Positions 29,833-39,747 of a stretch of DNA of 64,000 nt are shown here, one piece after another. Position numbers and translations under genes: made by a program. The stretch's first letter is position 1; the number at the start of each line of letters is the position of its first letter. The DNA comes from CAVWUA01 sp963758025. Its GTDB lineage: Bacteria > Planctomycetota > Planctomycetia > Isosphaerales > Isosphaeraceae. The notes under the pieces are model-generated. The model ran no database searches and was not told the origin of the DNA. It saw only the letters and a program-made list of their open reading frames with translations. The stretch lies in assembly GCA_963758025.1 (NCBI GenBank), contig CAVWUA010000015.1, positions 115,485 to 179,484 of the forward strand, given 5' to 3'.

Positions 29833-30632
29833 ATGCGATCGACGCGTTTCGCCATCTTCGCGCTGATTCTCTTCTCAGCCATTCCCGCGCGGGGAGAGAT
29901 TGTCCTTTACGACGGTTCCCCGACACCCACGACGACTCCGTCCGCCCAGGGTTGGAGGTATCTCACCGACCCGCTCCTCAACGCCTCGGCGGTCCAATCG
30001 ACCGCTCCTGGGGTGACGATTCTCGACACCACCACGCAGATCACCGACAAGGCGGGCTATTTCAGTGAAGCCCCCATTCTGGGGCAGCACCCTCTGATGC
30101 CGGTCCTGAATCGGAGTTCCGGGTTCACGATCCGTTTTCAGGTTCAGATCGACCAGGAATCCCACGTCAAGAACGATCGCTCGGGTTTCGATCTGATTGT
30201 CCTGAGTGAAGACCTCAAAGGGATCGAGCTCGGGTTCTGGACGGATTCGATCTTCGCGCTGAACGACGATGTGCCCAGCTTCAGCCGCGGCGAAGACGTG
30301 GCCTTTGACACAACGTCGATGACCTCTTACGAGCTGTCCGTCGATCAGGGGGGCTATACGCTCTATGCGGGAGGAATCGCGGCGATCAGCGGGCTTTTGC
30401 GGGATTATTCGTCCTTCGGCTTTCCGTATAACACGCCGAGCTTCCTCTTCCTCGGCGATGATACCACATCCGCCAGCGCGATTCGAACTGGCCAGGGTCG
30501 CGGTGAACCTCGCTCCCGTCCCGGAGCCGGGCAGTCTCTACCCTGATCGGCCTCGGCGCGATCCTTGGATGGACCTGCCGGCGGCGATGGTTGCACCGGA
30601 CGCGAGTGCATCAGTCCGTTTCCGCGGCCTGA
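29833..30632 (+). pseudogene. PEP-CTERM exported protein, frame changes at the 3' end
   Basis: Start ATG 29833 (MRSTRFAIFALILFSAIPARG), with a clear signal peptide. A lectin-like beta domain follows to about residue 215. The frame then shifts near 30480 and again near 30535. Only with both shifts does the protein finish with VAVNLAPVPEPGSL, a hydrophobic segment, CRRRW and the stop TGA at about 30630, as expected for PEP-CTERM proteins. The 3' end overlaps the convergent epimerase gene by about 20 bp. The shifts may be sequence errors. Confidence 0.65.
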
Positions 30633-31516
30633 AGGATCTCCCGGATGGTTTTTTCCAGCAGCGGACGACCGCCGAATCGCATTCCGAGGTTCTCCAGTTT
30701 ACGCGTGACGATTTGATGCCTGGGCGTGGGCGTCCGCCCGCGGATCTCGCCCTGGCCGCCGGAGATGTCCCTGGCGAGGGAGGCGACCTCAAATTCCGAG
30801 ATGTATTGATCGTAGCACGCGTAGGACTGGCCGTTGATCTCCTTGGCGTTCAGGAGAATCTCCACCGCGCGGGCGACGTCGGCCGCATGAACCTCCTTCC
30901 CTCCGCGGTCGCACTCCACATCCTCCCCGCGTGCGACCGCCGAGATCAGATCGTACCACTTGCTCCGTTTTGGGGGATGGGCCAGCCCGTAAATGCCGGT
31001 CGGCCGCAAGGCGCAGATCGGATAATCGTGTCCAAAGCCGTAGCTGTGGACGAACGCCTCGATGGCCGCCTTGTGAGCACCGTAATGACTGCGGGGCCAT
31101 AACGGATGCGTTTCATCCAGCGGGCGATCGTCGAGGATCACCTCGTGGACGGCGCAGGTCGAGATGAACACGACCCGGCCAACCCCCGATCGCCGCGCCT
31201 GCTCGAACAGGCGGATTGAGCCGACGACGTTGGCTTCGACGAACGCCGCGATGTCCCCCTCGGCCCCTCGGAAGCCAGCGCCGGGCCGATCCAGAGCGGC
31301 ATGAACCAGGGCATCGCAGCCATTCAGAAGTGATTCCCCGGCGTCTGGATCGTCCAGCGAGCCGGGAACCCAGGTCAACGCATCGGCCGACGCCTCAAAT
31401 CCGCTCCGATCACTGGTGGGACGATACCAGCAGCGGCAACGGTGCCCCTGCGCTGTCAGATGAGAGACAAGATAACGGCCGAGGAAACCTGTCGCCCCGG
31501 TGACGCCGATGAGCAT
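30611..31516 (-). CDS. NAD(P)-dependent epimerase/dehydratase (extended SDR)
   Basis: 301 residues. N-terminal Rossmann motif TGATGFLG (6-13), catalytic YGAHK (YxxxK), and RPTGIYG after the last strand, as in extended short-chain dehydrogenases acting on nucleotide sugars or sterol-like substrates. Intact. It is the last gene of the long (-) block, 36 bp after the M24 peptidase gene. The substrate cannot be told from sequence. Confidence 0.75.
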   Translation of the reverse strand: MLIGVTGATGFLGRYLVSHLTAQGHRCRCWYRPTSDRSGFEASADALTWVPGSLDDPDAGESLLNGCDALVHAALDRPGAGFRGAEGDIAAFVEANVVGSIRLFEQARRSGVGRVVFISTCAVHEVILDDRPLDETHPLWPRSHYGAHKAAIEAFVHSYGFGHDYPICALRPTGIYGLAHPPKRSKWYDLISAVARGEDVECDRGGKEVHAADVARAVEILLNAKEINGQSYACYDQYISEFEVASLARDISGGQGEIRGRTPTPRHQIVTRKLENLGMRFGGRPLLEKTIREILQAAETD

Positions 31517-31552
31517 GAGTGGAATCTCCTTGAGAGGGCCGTCATTCCTCGA

Positions 31553-32744
31553 TCAACCGATGGTCCCCAGGATGGGGAGAACCTGTTCTTGAAGTCCTCC
31601 CGTGACGTGGACCGCGCCTTCCGGGCCGATGAAGACGTTGACCTCGCTGCGCACGCCGAACTCATCCAGATAGATTCCCGGCTCGATCGAGAAGCACGTG
31701 CGGGGCATGACGAGTCGCTCCTCATGGGTTTCCAGGTTATCCATGTGGGCTCCGTTGCCGTGGACCTCCTGCCCGATGCTATGTCCCGTTCGGTGCACGA
31801 AATGGGGGCCTTGGCCGGCGTTTTGAATCACGGCGCGGGCCGCATCATCCACTTCCCATCCCTGGAGAGGGCGGCCGGATGAGAACGCATCGCGGATTAA
31901 CTGAATCGCCGCATCACGTGCCTGCCGCACAATCTGAAAGATCGCTTCATATTGCTCGGGAACGGACGTCGCCGACGTAGCCGACGCGGGTCAGGTCGCT
32001 ATAGACCGCTCTTGGTCGGTCCATCTTGGCCCAGAGGTCGATCAGCACGAAGTCCCCTTGCTGGATTGGCGTGTCCGTCTCCGTCGTCGGTTCGTAATGC
32101 GGATCGCCACTGTGAGAACCGACGGCCACGATGGGCGGGTGATAGGTGGTCATTCCGTTGCGGCGGAAGTGATCCATGATGGCGGCCTGGACCTCCATCT
32201 CCCCGATACGGCCCCCATCGCGGGTCCGGTCGGCGATCAGGCCGAAGGCCAGATCAAACGCGGCGGTGGTATGCCGCTCCGCTTCCTGGTGCATCCGCCA
32301 CTGTTCGTCGTCCCAGGTCGCCTCAAATTGCTGGATCAGGTTCCCTGAGGAGGCGATCTCGACGCCCGTCGAACGCACAAGTTCGATGGTCCCCGCATCG
32401 ACGCGCGAGATGTAGGGATTGGCGTTTCTCGGAGAGTATTCCATCGCGATCCGTCGCTTCCCGCCGATCAAGGCGGCGATCCCCGCTTCGAATTCCTGCC
32501 AGCGGAGGTAGATCTGCTTTTCTCCTGGCAAGTGGTCGAGAGCACCCGACTCGATCCGATGGACGAGCTTCTGGGGCGCGCCCTTCGCCGGGATCATGTA
32601 GAGGAAGCGTCGAGAGCCCATCGCTCCACCGTCGAGGTCGAGGATGCGACGGGCGAGAAGGTTGCTGCCGCGGAAATCGTAGAGCAACCAGCCGTCGAAG
32701 CCGAACTCGTTCAGGGCGTCCTGGACCGCGCGCAAGTCGAACAT
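31553..32744 (-). pseudogene. M24-family aminopeptidase P-like peptidase, frameshifted
   Basis: MFDLRAVQDALNEFGFDGWLLYD starts a creatinase-like N-terminal domain. The pita-bread catalytic domain follows. Its metal ligands are visible: Asp in LIDLWAK and SDLTRVGYVG, His in HRTGHSIGQEVHG, and Glu in FSIEPGIY and RSEVNVFI. The frame changes by one base near 31970. Removing one C there joins GDV to PEQYEAIFQIVRQA seamlessly. The enzyme would remove N-terminal residues preceding proline (Xaa-Pro), fitting with the neighbouring proA. The break is probably a sequence indel. Confidence 0.75.
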
Positions 32745-32819
32745 GAGTCGTCCACTCCCATGGTAGGCGGGCGGGATCGGGGAATTGATCCGCTCGGGCG
32801 ATAACGCGACGGCCTGAGA

Positions 32820-34098
32820 TCAAACGCGGATCTGCCCGTCGCCGTACACGACCCACTTCGTGCTGGTCAGCTCCTTCAACCCGCAGGGGCCACGGGCATG
32901 AAACTTGTCGGTGCTGATGCCGATCTCGGCCCCCAGACCGAGCTGTCCGCCGTCGTTGAACCGCGTCGATGCGTTGACGATCACCGCCGAGCTATCGACG
33001 CCCGCCACGAACCGGCGCGCCGAGGCGAGGTCGCGGGTCAGGATCGCTTCGGTATGCCCCGAGCCGTGTCGCGCGATGTGCTCCATCGCCGCGTCGAGTG
33101 AATCGACGACGCCGACGGCGATGATCTTGTCGAGATATTCCGTGTCCCAGTCCTCGACCGAGACCGGTTTCATCGCGGGCACGAGGGAACGGCTCCGTTC
33201 GTCGCCCCGAAGCTCAACGCCTTCCTGAATCAAGGCGTCGGCCACTCTGGGCAAGAACGTCGGGGCGATGTCGTCGGTGGATCAGGAGTGTTTCCGCGGC
33301 GTTGCAGACGCCCGGGCGCTGAACCTTCGCGTTGACGACCACCTTGACGGCCATCTCCGGATCGGCGTTGGCATCGACGTAAACGTGGCAGTTTCCATTG
33401 TAATGCTTGAGGACCGGCATCCGAGCTTCCTCGGCGACTCGACGGATCAGCCCCTCGCCTCCTCGCGGAATCGCCAGGTCGATCCGGTCGTTCATGGCGA
33501 GGAGGTGGCCCACCACGGCACGGTCGGTGATCGGCACCAGTTGCACGGCGTCCTGAGGCAGGCCGGACGGTTCCAGTTCGTCGGCCAGAATCCGGTGCAA
33601 GGCGCGGTTGGAATGGATCGCCTCCTTGCCGCCTCGGAGGATCACCGCGTTGCCGCTCTTGACGCACAGCGCGGCGGCATCGACCGTGACATTGGGCCGG
33701 CTCTCGTAGATGAACAGGATGACGCCCAGCGGCACGCGGATCTTGGAGACGTCCAGACCGTTGGGTCGCCGGCGCGATTCGACGACCTCGCCGATCGGAT
33801 CGGGCAGCGCGACGATCTGTTCCAGGGCCCGGGCCATCTCTTCCACGCGCTTCTCGTTCAGTCGCAATCGATCGACGGCGGCCGCGCTCAGGCCGAAGCT
33901 GGGGGCGGCCTCAATGTCCTTCGCGTTCCCCTCAAGGATCTCGTCCTGGCGGCGTCGGAGAGCCTCGGCGCCTCGCCGGAGCCAGTGATCTTTCTCCGCT
34001 CCGAGCGCCGTCGCCAGCCGCCGGGAGGCGTGCTTCGCGCGGTCGGCCAGGTCGCGGGAAAGTGTCTGAAGGTCGTCCGTCACGAGAACCTGGCTCAT
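32820..34098 (-). CDS. proA: glutamate-5-semialdehyde dehydrogenase (gamma-glutamyl phosphate reductase), one frame change
   Basis: Second step of proline synthesis: NADPH-dependent reduction of gamma-glutamyl phosphate. Starts at ATG 34098. LGVILFIYESRPNVT, GGKEAIHSN, the catalytic Cys in RPGVCNAAETLL, and the end FHARGPCGLKEL are classic ProA features. The frame shifts near 33240, where the reading passes from AAETLLIHR to IAPTFLPRVADALI. Because proA is a housekeeping gene and both halves are fully conserved, an indel error is more likely than inactivation. It is preceded by folP with a 36-bp gap. Confidence 0.85.
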
Positions 34099-34134
34099 GG
34101 CATTTCCGTACTGTTCAAGAGTCTCTCGTTGAAT

Positions 34135-34977
34135 TCAAAAAGGGCCTTCCAGGGCCTCCCAGACCTTGATCGCATCGACCATGGGACCGACATCGTGGAC
34201 CCGCACGACGTTCGCGCCTCGCCGGATGGCCGAGAGGCTCGCGATGACGGAGGCCGTCGTTCTCTCGGAGATCGCGCGACCCGTGATCGTGCCAAGCATC
34301 CCTTTGCGCGAGAGACCGACCAGGAGGCAGCATTCCAGGCTCGCAAATCGCCCGAGGTTCCGCAAGAGTTCCAGGTTGTGCTCGAACGTCTTGCCGAAGC
34401 CGATCCCCGGGTCGATGGCGATCCGGGAACGGGGAATCCCCTGCGACTCGGCCCACTCGATCCGCCGGGCCAGAGCGTCATAAACCTCGCGGACGACGTC
34501 CTCGTAGTGCGGGTTGTCTTGCATGGTCCGGGGCTCGCCCCGCATGTGCATCAGGACGACCCCCGCGCCGGCCTCAGCCACGACGCGGGCCATGTGCGGA
34601 TCGGCCCCGAGAGCCGAGATGTCGTTGACGACCGACGCACCGGCGGCCAGGGCATGCCGGGCGACCTCCGCCTTGGTCGTATCGACCGAGAGCGGAAGCG
34701 CGACGCTCGCCGCGATCGCTTCCACGGCCGGGATGACGCGGCGTAACTCCTCAACGAGCGTGACGGGGAGCGATCCCGGCCGGCTCGACTCGCCGCCGAT
34801 GTCGAGCAGGTCGGCGCCGGCTTCCGCCAGTCGGAGGGCGCTCTGCGTTGCCCCGTCCGGCGCCTGTGTCCGGCCGCCGTCGGAAAAGCTGTCCGGCGTG
34901 ACGTTCACGATGCCCATGACGCTCGGTCGGCCGTTCGGGGCGAGGAGCGTTCCGGCGGAGGTCTCCCAGCGTGTCAT
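34135..34977 (-). CDS. folP: dihydropteroate synthase
   Basis: 280 residues, intact. It condenses p-aminobenzoate with dihydropterin pyrophosphate in folate synthesis and is the sulfonamide target. Motifs are MGIVNVTPDSFSDGG (21-35), DIGGESSRPG, SVDTTKAEV, the Asn-Asp in VVNDIS, and IDPGIGFGKT; SRKG supplies the C-terminal loop. Its ATG overlaps the stop of the lptE-like gene by four bases, implying coupling. It lies in the long (-) cluster. Confidence 0.9.
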   Translation of the reverse strand: MTRWETSAGTLLAPNGRPSVMGIVNVTPDSFSDGGRTQAPDGATQSALRLAEAGADLLDIGGESSRPGSLPVTLVEELRRVIPAVEAIAASVALPLSVDTTKAEVARHALAAGASVVNDISALGADPHMARVVAEAGAGVVLMHMRGEPRTMQDNPHYEDVVREVYDALARRIEWAESQGIPRSRIAIDPGIGFGKTFEHNLELLRNLGRFASLECCLLVGLSRKGMLGTITGRAISERTTASVIASLSAIRRGANVVRVHDVGPMVDAIKVWEALEGPF

Positions 34978-35543
34978 TCCGGCAAGGTCTCGATGGGTGT
35001 GGATTCTTGAAGCCAGGGTTGTTCCATCATGCTGACGATCTGCTCGACCATCATGTTCATCGCCTTGTAATAACCGAGTTGCGTCGTCTCGCCCAGCTCG
35101 GGGAAGAAGGCGACGTTATCCACGACCGCGACGGGCGGCAGGTCCTTCGAGGTCGTCACCCCCGTCCGATTATCCGTCCACTGGACGGTCGTGAAGAGGG
35201 TCGCCTGGATCTGTCGGGGAAGGTTGTTCGGGTTCTCGACCAGCATGTTCTTGTCGGCCATGGTGATGGTTCCCGAGAGGGTCGAATCCGCTCCCTCGGG
35301 TGAGCCGACCACCTTGAACGGGGTCCGCTTCTCGATCTCCTTGATGAGCATTTCCGTCAGTTGCAGGTTGAGGTCCCGGCGGAAGGAGACCCCCTTGAAG
35401 ATCGGCACATAGACCGTGTGGACACCCGGATCATACGGCGGGCGGATCGAGTAACCGCAACCGCACAGGGAAAGCAGGATCATCCAGGCGGCCAGGAGGG
35501 GCCTCGCCGCTCTGTCCGGCAGCAGATCGCTCATGAGGTTCAC
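34974..35543 (-). CDS. lptE: LptE-family LPS-assembly lipoprotein
   Basis: 189 residues with a lipoprotein signal (LLAAWMILLSLCGCGYSI; acylated Cys likely in LCGC). The family-like fold follows: GVHTVYVPIFKGVSFRRDLN, LLIKEIEKRTPFKVV, DSTLSGTI. LptE plugs the LptD barrel in the outer membrane during lipopolysaccharide insertion. Planctomycetes often carry LptE-like proteins. It is followed by folP with a 4-bp overlap and preceded by the BamD-like gene. Confidence 0.75.
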   Translation of the reverse strand: MNLMSDLLPDRAARPLLAAWMILLSLCGCGYSIRPPYDPGVHTVYVPIFKGVSFRRDLNLQLTEMLIKEIEKRTPFKVVGSPEGADSTLSGTITMADKNMLVENPNNLPRQIQATLFTTVQWTDNRTGVTTSKDLPPVAVVDNVAFFPELGETTQLGYYKAMNMMVEQIVSMMEQPWLQESTPIETLPE

Positions 35544-35600
35544 CCTCGCTGTGGCAAGAGACAGACATCCACGGTTTCCGTGACGTGACTCAAGCGCCTG

Positions 35601-36920
35601 TCAGGGGTTGGCCATGCCGCCGGAAGGGCCCATCAGGCTGCCTGGAGATCCACTCATCCCGTTCCCGCCGACCGCTCCGGTGTTCATCTGGCCCGTGAGC
35701 GGGTCGGTACTTCCGGGCAAGGTCATGATCCGGCTCGGCAGGGTCTTCTTGCGCGGCATGGTCTGGATCACCGCCAGTTGTTCCTTGGCCTTCTTCGCCC
35801 ACTCGCTGTTCGGCCACTTGACCGGAACCTCACCGAAGTAGTATTCCGCCGAGGCGACATGGCCGGTCCAGAGGTAATGCTCGGCCTGGCGGAACGTGCG
35901 TTCGGCATCCTGATCGGCGATCAGGTCGAGCGTCTTGTAGAGCGATTCGGACGTTTCCGGGTCCTGCATGGGGAACAGGGTCATGTACTGCTTGATCTGT
36001 TCCTTGGCTTGCTCCAACCCGGCTCCGTCGTAGTCGGGGCCGAGGTAGGACTTGACCTTCGCCTCGATGCTGGAGTGCAAGGCCCGCTCCAGGAACGGGC
36101 TCTTGGGATGGTCGGTGACGAGCTGGTCGTAATAGAACGACGCGTCCTCGAAGTTGTCGTTCTCATAGTGATAATCCGCGATCCGCAAGACGGCGTCATC
36201 CGCGAGGGGGCCGGTCGGGTCGTGGTGACGGACGTGCTCCAGGGCCTGAAGCGCGTAGTCGGTCGGTCCCAGCAGGGGAAGCTTCCCATCGAACCGATGC
36301 GAGAACGGGGCTTTCAACTTGGGGTCGGATTCGGGGTCCGTCGCGGTTAGCCAGCCCTGGGCGATCGTGTATTCCCGCAACACGGCCTTCTCCAGGTAAC
36401 GCGTGGCCGGATACTCCCCGATCAGCTTCTCGTACGTCTCATTGGCCGCGACATACTTCGCTCGCTGAAACTGACTTTCGGCCAGGTGATACATCGCGGC
36501 CTCACCCCAGCGCGTGCCTTTGCGTTCCTTGGCGATCCTCTTGAATTCGCTCTCCGCCTCGACCAGCTTCCCCTGTTGATAGAGTTTCTGGGCGGCCTCC
36601 AATTCGGCGTCGGCCTCGGGATTCTTCACCTCCCGGGGAGGCGCCCAGCCGTCCGAGCCCATGATGAGGGTCGAGCCGTCGTTGGGCTGGGGGCTGGGGC
36701 CCGCCTTGGGGGAGAGCCAGCGCGCCATCATGCCGCGCGTGTCGCCCATTTCCTTGGCGGTCGGTCCCTTCGCCAGGGTGGAGTCCTTGGCCATGCGCCA
36801 GCGGGCGATCGGCCCGATGCCACCGGACTGGCAGCCGCTGGTGGCGATGAAGAGTATCGCCAGACAGCCGCCGAATCGCCAGGCGGGGCGGGAGGTCGGG
36901 CGCGTGGGGACGTTCGCCAT
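35601..36920 (-). CDS. TPR lipoprotein, BamD-like (outer-membrane assembly)
   Basis: About 440 residues from ATG 36920 (MANVPTRPTSRPAWRFGGCL); the reading to 37034 is longer but lacks a signal at its start. A lipobox-like TSGCQ follows the hydrophobic segment. Multiple TPR-like units (KLYQQGKLVEAESEFKRIA, AESQFQRAKYVAANETYEKL, YHYENDNFEDASFYYDQLV) match the BamD/YfiO pattern of five or more repeats. A Gly/Met/Ser-rich tail closes the protein. It likely scaffolds outer-membrane protein insertion; its position next to lptE-like supports an envelope role. Confidence 0.7.
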   Translation of the reverse strand: MANVPTRPTSRPAWRFGGCLAILFIATSGCQSGGIGPIARWRMAKDSTLAKGPTAKEMGDTRGMMARWLSPKAGPSPQPNDGSTLIMGSDGWAPPREVKNPEADAELEAAQKLYQQGKLVEAESEFKRIAKERKGTRWGEAAMYHLAESQFQRAKYVAANETYEKLIGEYPATRYLEKAVLREYTIAQGWLTATDPESDPKLKAPFSHRFDGKLPLLGPTDYALQALEHVRHHDPTGPLADDAVLRIADYHYENDNFEDASFYYDQLVTDHPKSPFLERALHSSIEAKVKSYLGPDYDGAGLEQAKEQIKQYMTLFPMQDPETSESLYKTLDLIADQDAERTFRQAEHYLWTGHVASAEYYFGEVPVKWPNSEWAKKAKEQLAVIQTMPRKKTLPSRIMTLPGSTDPLTGQMNTGAVGGNGMSGSPGSLMGPSGGMANP

Positions 36921-37078
36921 CGGTCGGACTCCGGAATGGTGGAGGAGTCTCCGCAGGACAGATCTCGTGTGCGGCGCTTCCATGCGTTCACCCAGAGGGG
37001 AATCAGGACATTCCGGTCGGTCGAACGAGATCAAGAATCACGAAGTGAACTCGACCCGTGACGGTACGATCGTGGCGT

Positions 37079-37819
37079 TCAAAAATAGGACAGCATCCGT
37101 GGCCGACGTCCCATCAGGTGGCTGATCATGGCGCCCAGCGTGGCCCTTACCGGGGCGATCGCGGGGCCCGAGAGATCGTCCTCGCGCCAGGAGTTTCCCG
37201 GCGAGGCCAGCCTCCGAATCGCCTCCAGGGTCCGGCCCGAAAGCGTGGCGACGTGGGGTTGACCGGGCCGGCACGAGGCGCAAAGGACCCCGCCGGTTGC
37301 CAGGCCGAACGCGACCACGTCTCCCTGTGTGTTGACCGACGCTCCACAATGGACACACGCCTCCAGGGCCGGCATCAGACCAAGCTCCCTCAAGCAGGCC
37401 AGTTCGAACCGCAGCACGCGACGGGAACGCAACGCCGGATCGTCCAGGTGGCGCAAGGTCACGACCGCCGCGTCGAACAGCTTCGGGTGCGGGTCATGGT
37501 GATCGGTCAATTCGTTGAGGAGTTCGGCCACGTAATAGCCGGCATACAGTGCCGCAAGATCGCGGCGAAGTGAATCGTAGCGTTCCAGAAGCACGGCCTC
37601 GGTCAAGAGGTCGAGCGACTCGGACGCCTTGTGCAGGATCACGATATCGCAAACGCTGAGCAGGTCAAGCCCAGCCTGGAACGGGGACTTGAGCCGTCGG
37701 GCACCCTTGGCCAGCGCGGAGACTTTCCCAAGCTCCCGGGTGAACAGGGTCAAGACGCGGCTCGTCTCGAACACATCCACCGTGCGAATCACCAGAGAAG
37801 GCGAGCGAACGGCGGGCAC
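37079..37819 (-). CDS. recO: DNA repair protein RecO
   Basis: About 246 residues from GTG 37819; the longer reading to 38035 overlaps the neighbouring gene and is not credible. OB-fold start TVDVFETSRVLTLFTRELGKVSALAKGARR, the helical domain AALYAGYYVAELLNELTD, and a four-Cys zinc site (CVHCG and CASC). RecO loads RecA in the RecFOR pathway. It lies at the end of the phoH-pgpH-ybeY-corC run, an order known from other bacteria. Confidence 0.9.
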   Translation of the reverse strand: MPAVRSPSLVIRTVDVFETSRVLTLFTRELGKVSALAKGARRLKSPFQAGLDLLSVCDIVILHKASESLDLLTEAVLLERYDSLRRDLAALYAGYYVAELLNELTDHHDPHPKLFDAAVVTLRHLDDPALRSRRVLRFELACLRELGLMPALEACVHCGASVNTQGDVVAFGLATGGVLCASCRPGQPHVATLSGRTLEAIRRLASPGNSWREDDLSGPAIAPVRATLGAMISHLMGRRPRMLSYF

Positions 37820-37859
37820 GTCAGCACCTCGGGAACGCGAAGCGAAGCGCGGTTGGCAA

Positions 37860-39144
37860 CTACTGCGTGTTGACCGTGGCGGCCGGACTGAGGTCGAGCC
37901 GCACACGACGGATCGAGCGATCGACGACCTCCAGCACGGTGAATTCGATGCCTTCCCGGCGGAACGAATCCCCCGGCTCGGGAAGATGCCCGACGGTCGT
38001 GAATACCAGGCCGCCGAGAGTCGAGAAATCTTCATCCGTGGGAAGGCGCAGATCCAGTTCCTCGTTCAGTTCCTCGATCGTGAGCGAGGCATCGATCTCG
38101 TAGAGAGATCCACCGATCGGCACGACCGTATCCGTGGGGCTTGGCCGATCGTGCTCGTCGTCGATCGGCCCGACGAGTTCCTCAAGCAGATCCTCCAGCG
38201 TGATCAGTCCCGCCACGCCCCCGTACTCGTCGAGCACGATGGCGATCTGGAGACGCCTCGACTGGAATTCTTGAAGTAAGTCATTGGCATTCTTGGTTTC
38301 CGGGACGCACAAGCGCGGGGCGAACCAGCTTGCGGGCGCGAGTTCCGGCTCGCCCTCGGCCGAGGCGACCTGGTGAGCGAAGAGGTCCTTCGCGTAGAGG
38401 ACTCCGAGAATATCGTCCCGGTTGACACCGAAGATGGGGATGCGGCTGTATCCCGAAGCCACGAACGCCCGCGCGGCCTCGGACGCGGTGACGGTGGCCG
38501 GAAGAGCCAGCATCAAGGAACGGGGAACCATCAACTCCGAGACATCCCGACGCGCGAGTTCCACGACACGCTCCAGCATCTCGCGGGTCGATTCCGGGAG
38601 GTCGGCGTCGATGTCGTTCTCCGTGTCGTCCCCGTTGCGATGGATCTCGACCTCGACGCTCGCCGGACGGGGCGTGTGAGCGGCGCGGCGGGAATACCGG
38701 TACGCCCAGCTCTCGATGACGTGCGAGATGGACGTCAGGGGGAACATCAGGGTCCGTAACGGCCCACTCAGGGGCCATAACCGATCGATCAGGCCCTCGG
38801 CATGGACCCGTCCGACGATTCCCGCGGCCACGTGCCCCATCGCGCCAATCGCCAGCGCGATTGCGACCAGCGTTTCATTCGTCATCCGCACGCTCTGGCG
38901 GCTGACGATCGCCCCTAGAAGCGCGGCAAGAGCAAGCCCGGTCAGGATTTCCAGAGCCTCGGCACTCCGCTCGGTACTCTCATCCTCGTGCGCGATCCGA
39001 TCCTGCGCGTTCGGCACGCCCCCGCTCGGTGCACAGTTCCTCAAGGAGACTGCGCGAATAGGTTCGCAACGCTCGCGAAAGACTGACGGCGAACATGTGC
39101 AGGACCAGGACCGGCAGGCCAAGGCCCAGGGTCAGGCCGACCAC
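37860..39144 (-). CDS. CorC/HlyC-family membrane protein with CBS domains, one frame change
   Basis: CNNM/CorC-type protein linked to divalent-cation (Mg/Co) efflux. A membrane region (LALAALLGAI.. to LAIGAMGHVAAGIVG) is followed by two CBS domains (ELMVPRSLM…YSRIPIFGV and RRLQIAIVLDEYGG) and a C-terminal CorC/HlyC domain (FSTLGGLVFTTVGHLPEPGD). The true start is most likely GTG 39144, overlapping ybeY by 13 bases. A run of five G near 39025 carries one base too many, which breaks the N-terminal membrane helix. An indel in a homopolymer is the simplest explanation. Confidence 0.8.
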
Positions 39145-39731
39145 GGCTCACCCCCCCGTTCCCGACGATCCGACCCCAACGGGCCGGCCAGGGGGAACGT
39201 ATTGGCCAGACCTTCCCGCGAAAGGATCTCGGACTCCCGACGCCGCATCGCCGCGGCTCCCGACTCGGTCTGGTCTTCCATGCCACACAGATGTAGCAAA
39301 CCGTGGACCACGTACAGCGCCAGCTCATCGCGAGCGTTCGCCCCGATCTCCTCGGCCGTTCGGGCGGCCATCTCGGTCGAGACGATCAGCTCGCCGTTCA
39401 GTTCGAGCTCGTCCGGCTCGGAAAGCCGGAAGCTGATGACATCGGTCGGCCAGTCATGATCGAGGTGGCGACGGTTCAGTGCGTGGATCGTGGCATCATC
39501 CACCAGAGCAATGGAGATCGATCCGCGCTCCACACCTTCGAAGAGTAGCACGCGGCGAGCCAGTCCGGCGAGATCCTCCGGGTCCAGAGGCAGATGCCCC
39601 TGCACGTCGCTGATCTCGATCTCGATGGAGGACCCCGCAGGGTCAGACGAACCGACATGGGAGCGTTCCGCGGGATCATCATCCTGGGGATCGCGATCTT
39701 GCTCGCTCATCAGATACTGTGAGTTGCTCAT
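39132..39731 (-). CDS. ybeY: endoribonuclease YbeY (rRNA maturation)
   Basis: About 199 residues from ATG 39731. Core motifs ALNRRHLDHDWPTDVISF and LYVVHGLLHLCGMED. YbeY processes 16S rRNA and acts in ribosome quality control. Zinc ligands in the family are His-x3-His-x5-His; here the two His of HGLLH are present, but the third position falls on Asp (GMED rather than GYDH). Acidic or His coordination at this site deserves checking. The N-terminal 30 residues are an acidic extension. It overlaps the next gene. Confidence 0.85.
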   Translation of the reverse strand: MSNSQYLMSEQDRDPQDDDPAERSHVGSSDPAGSSIEIEISDVQGHLPLDPEDLAGLARRVLLFEGVERGSISIALVDDATIHALNRRHLDHDWPTDVISFRLSEPDELELNGELIVSTEMAARTAEEIGANARDELALYVVHGLLHLCGMEDQTESGAAAMRRRESEILSREGLANTFPLAGPLGSDRRERGGEPWSA

Positions 39732-39747
39732 CAATCTGGGAAAAAGG

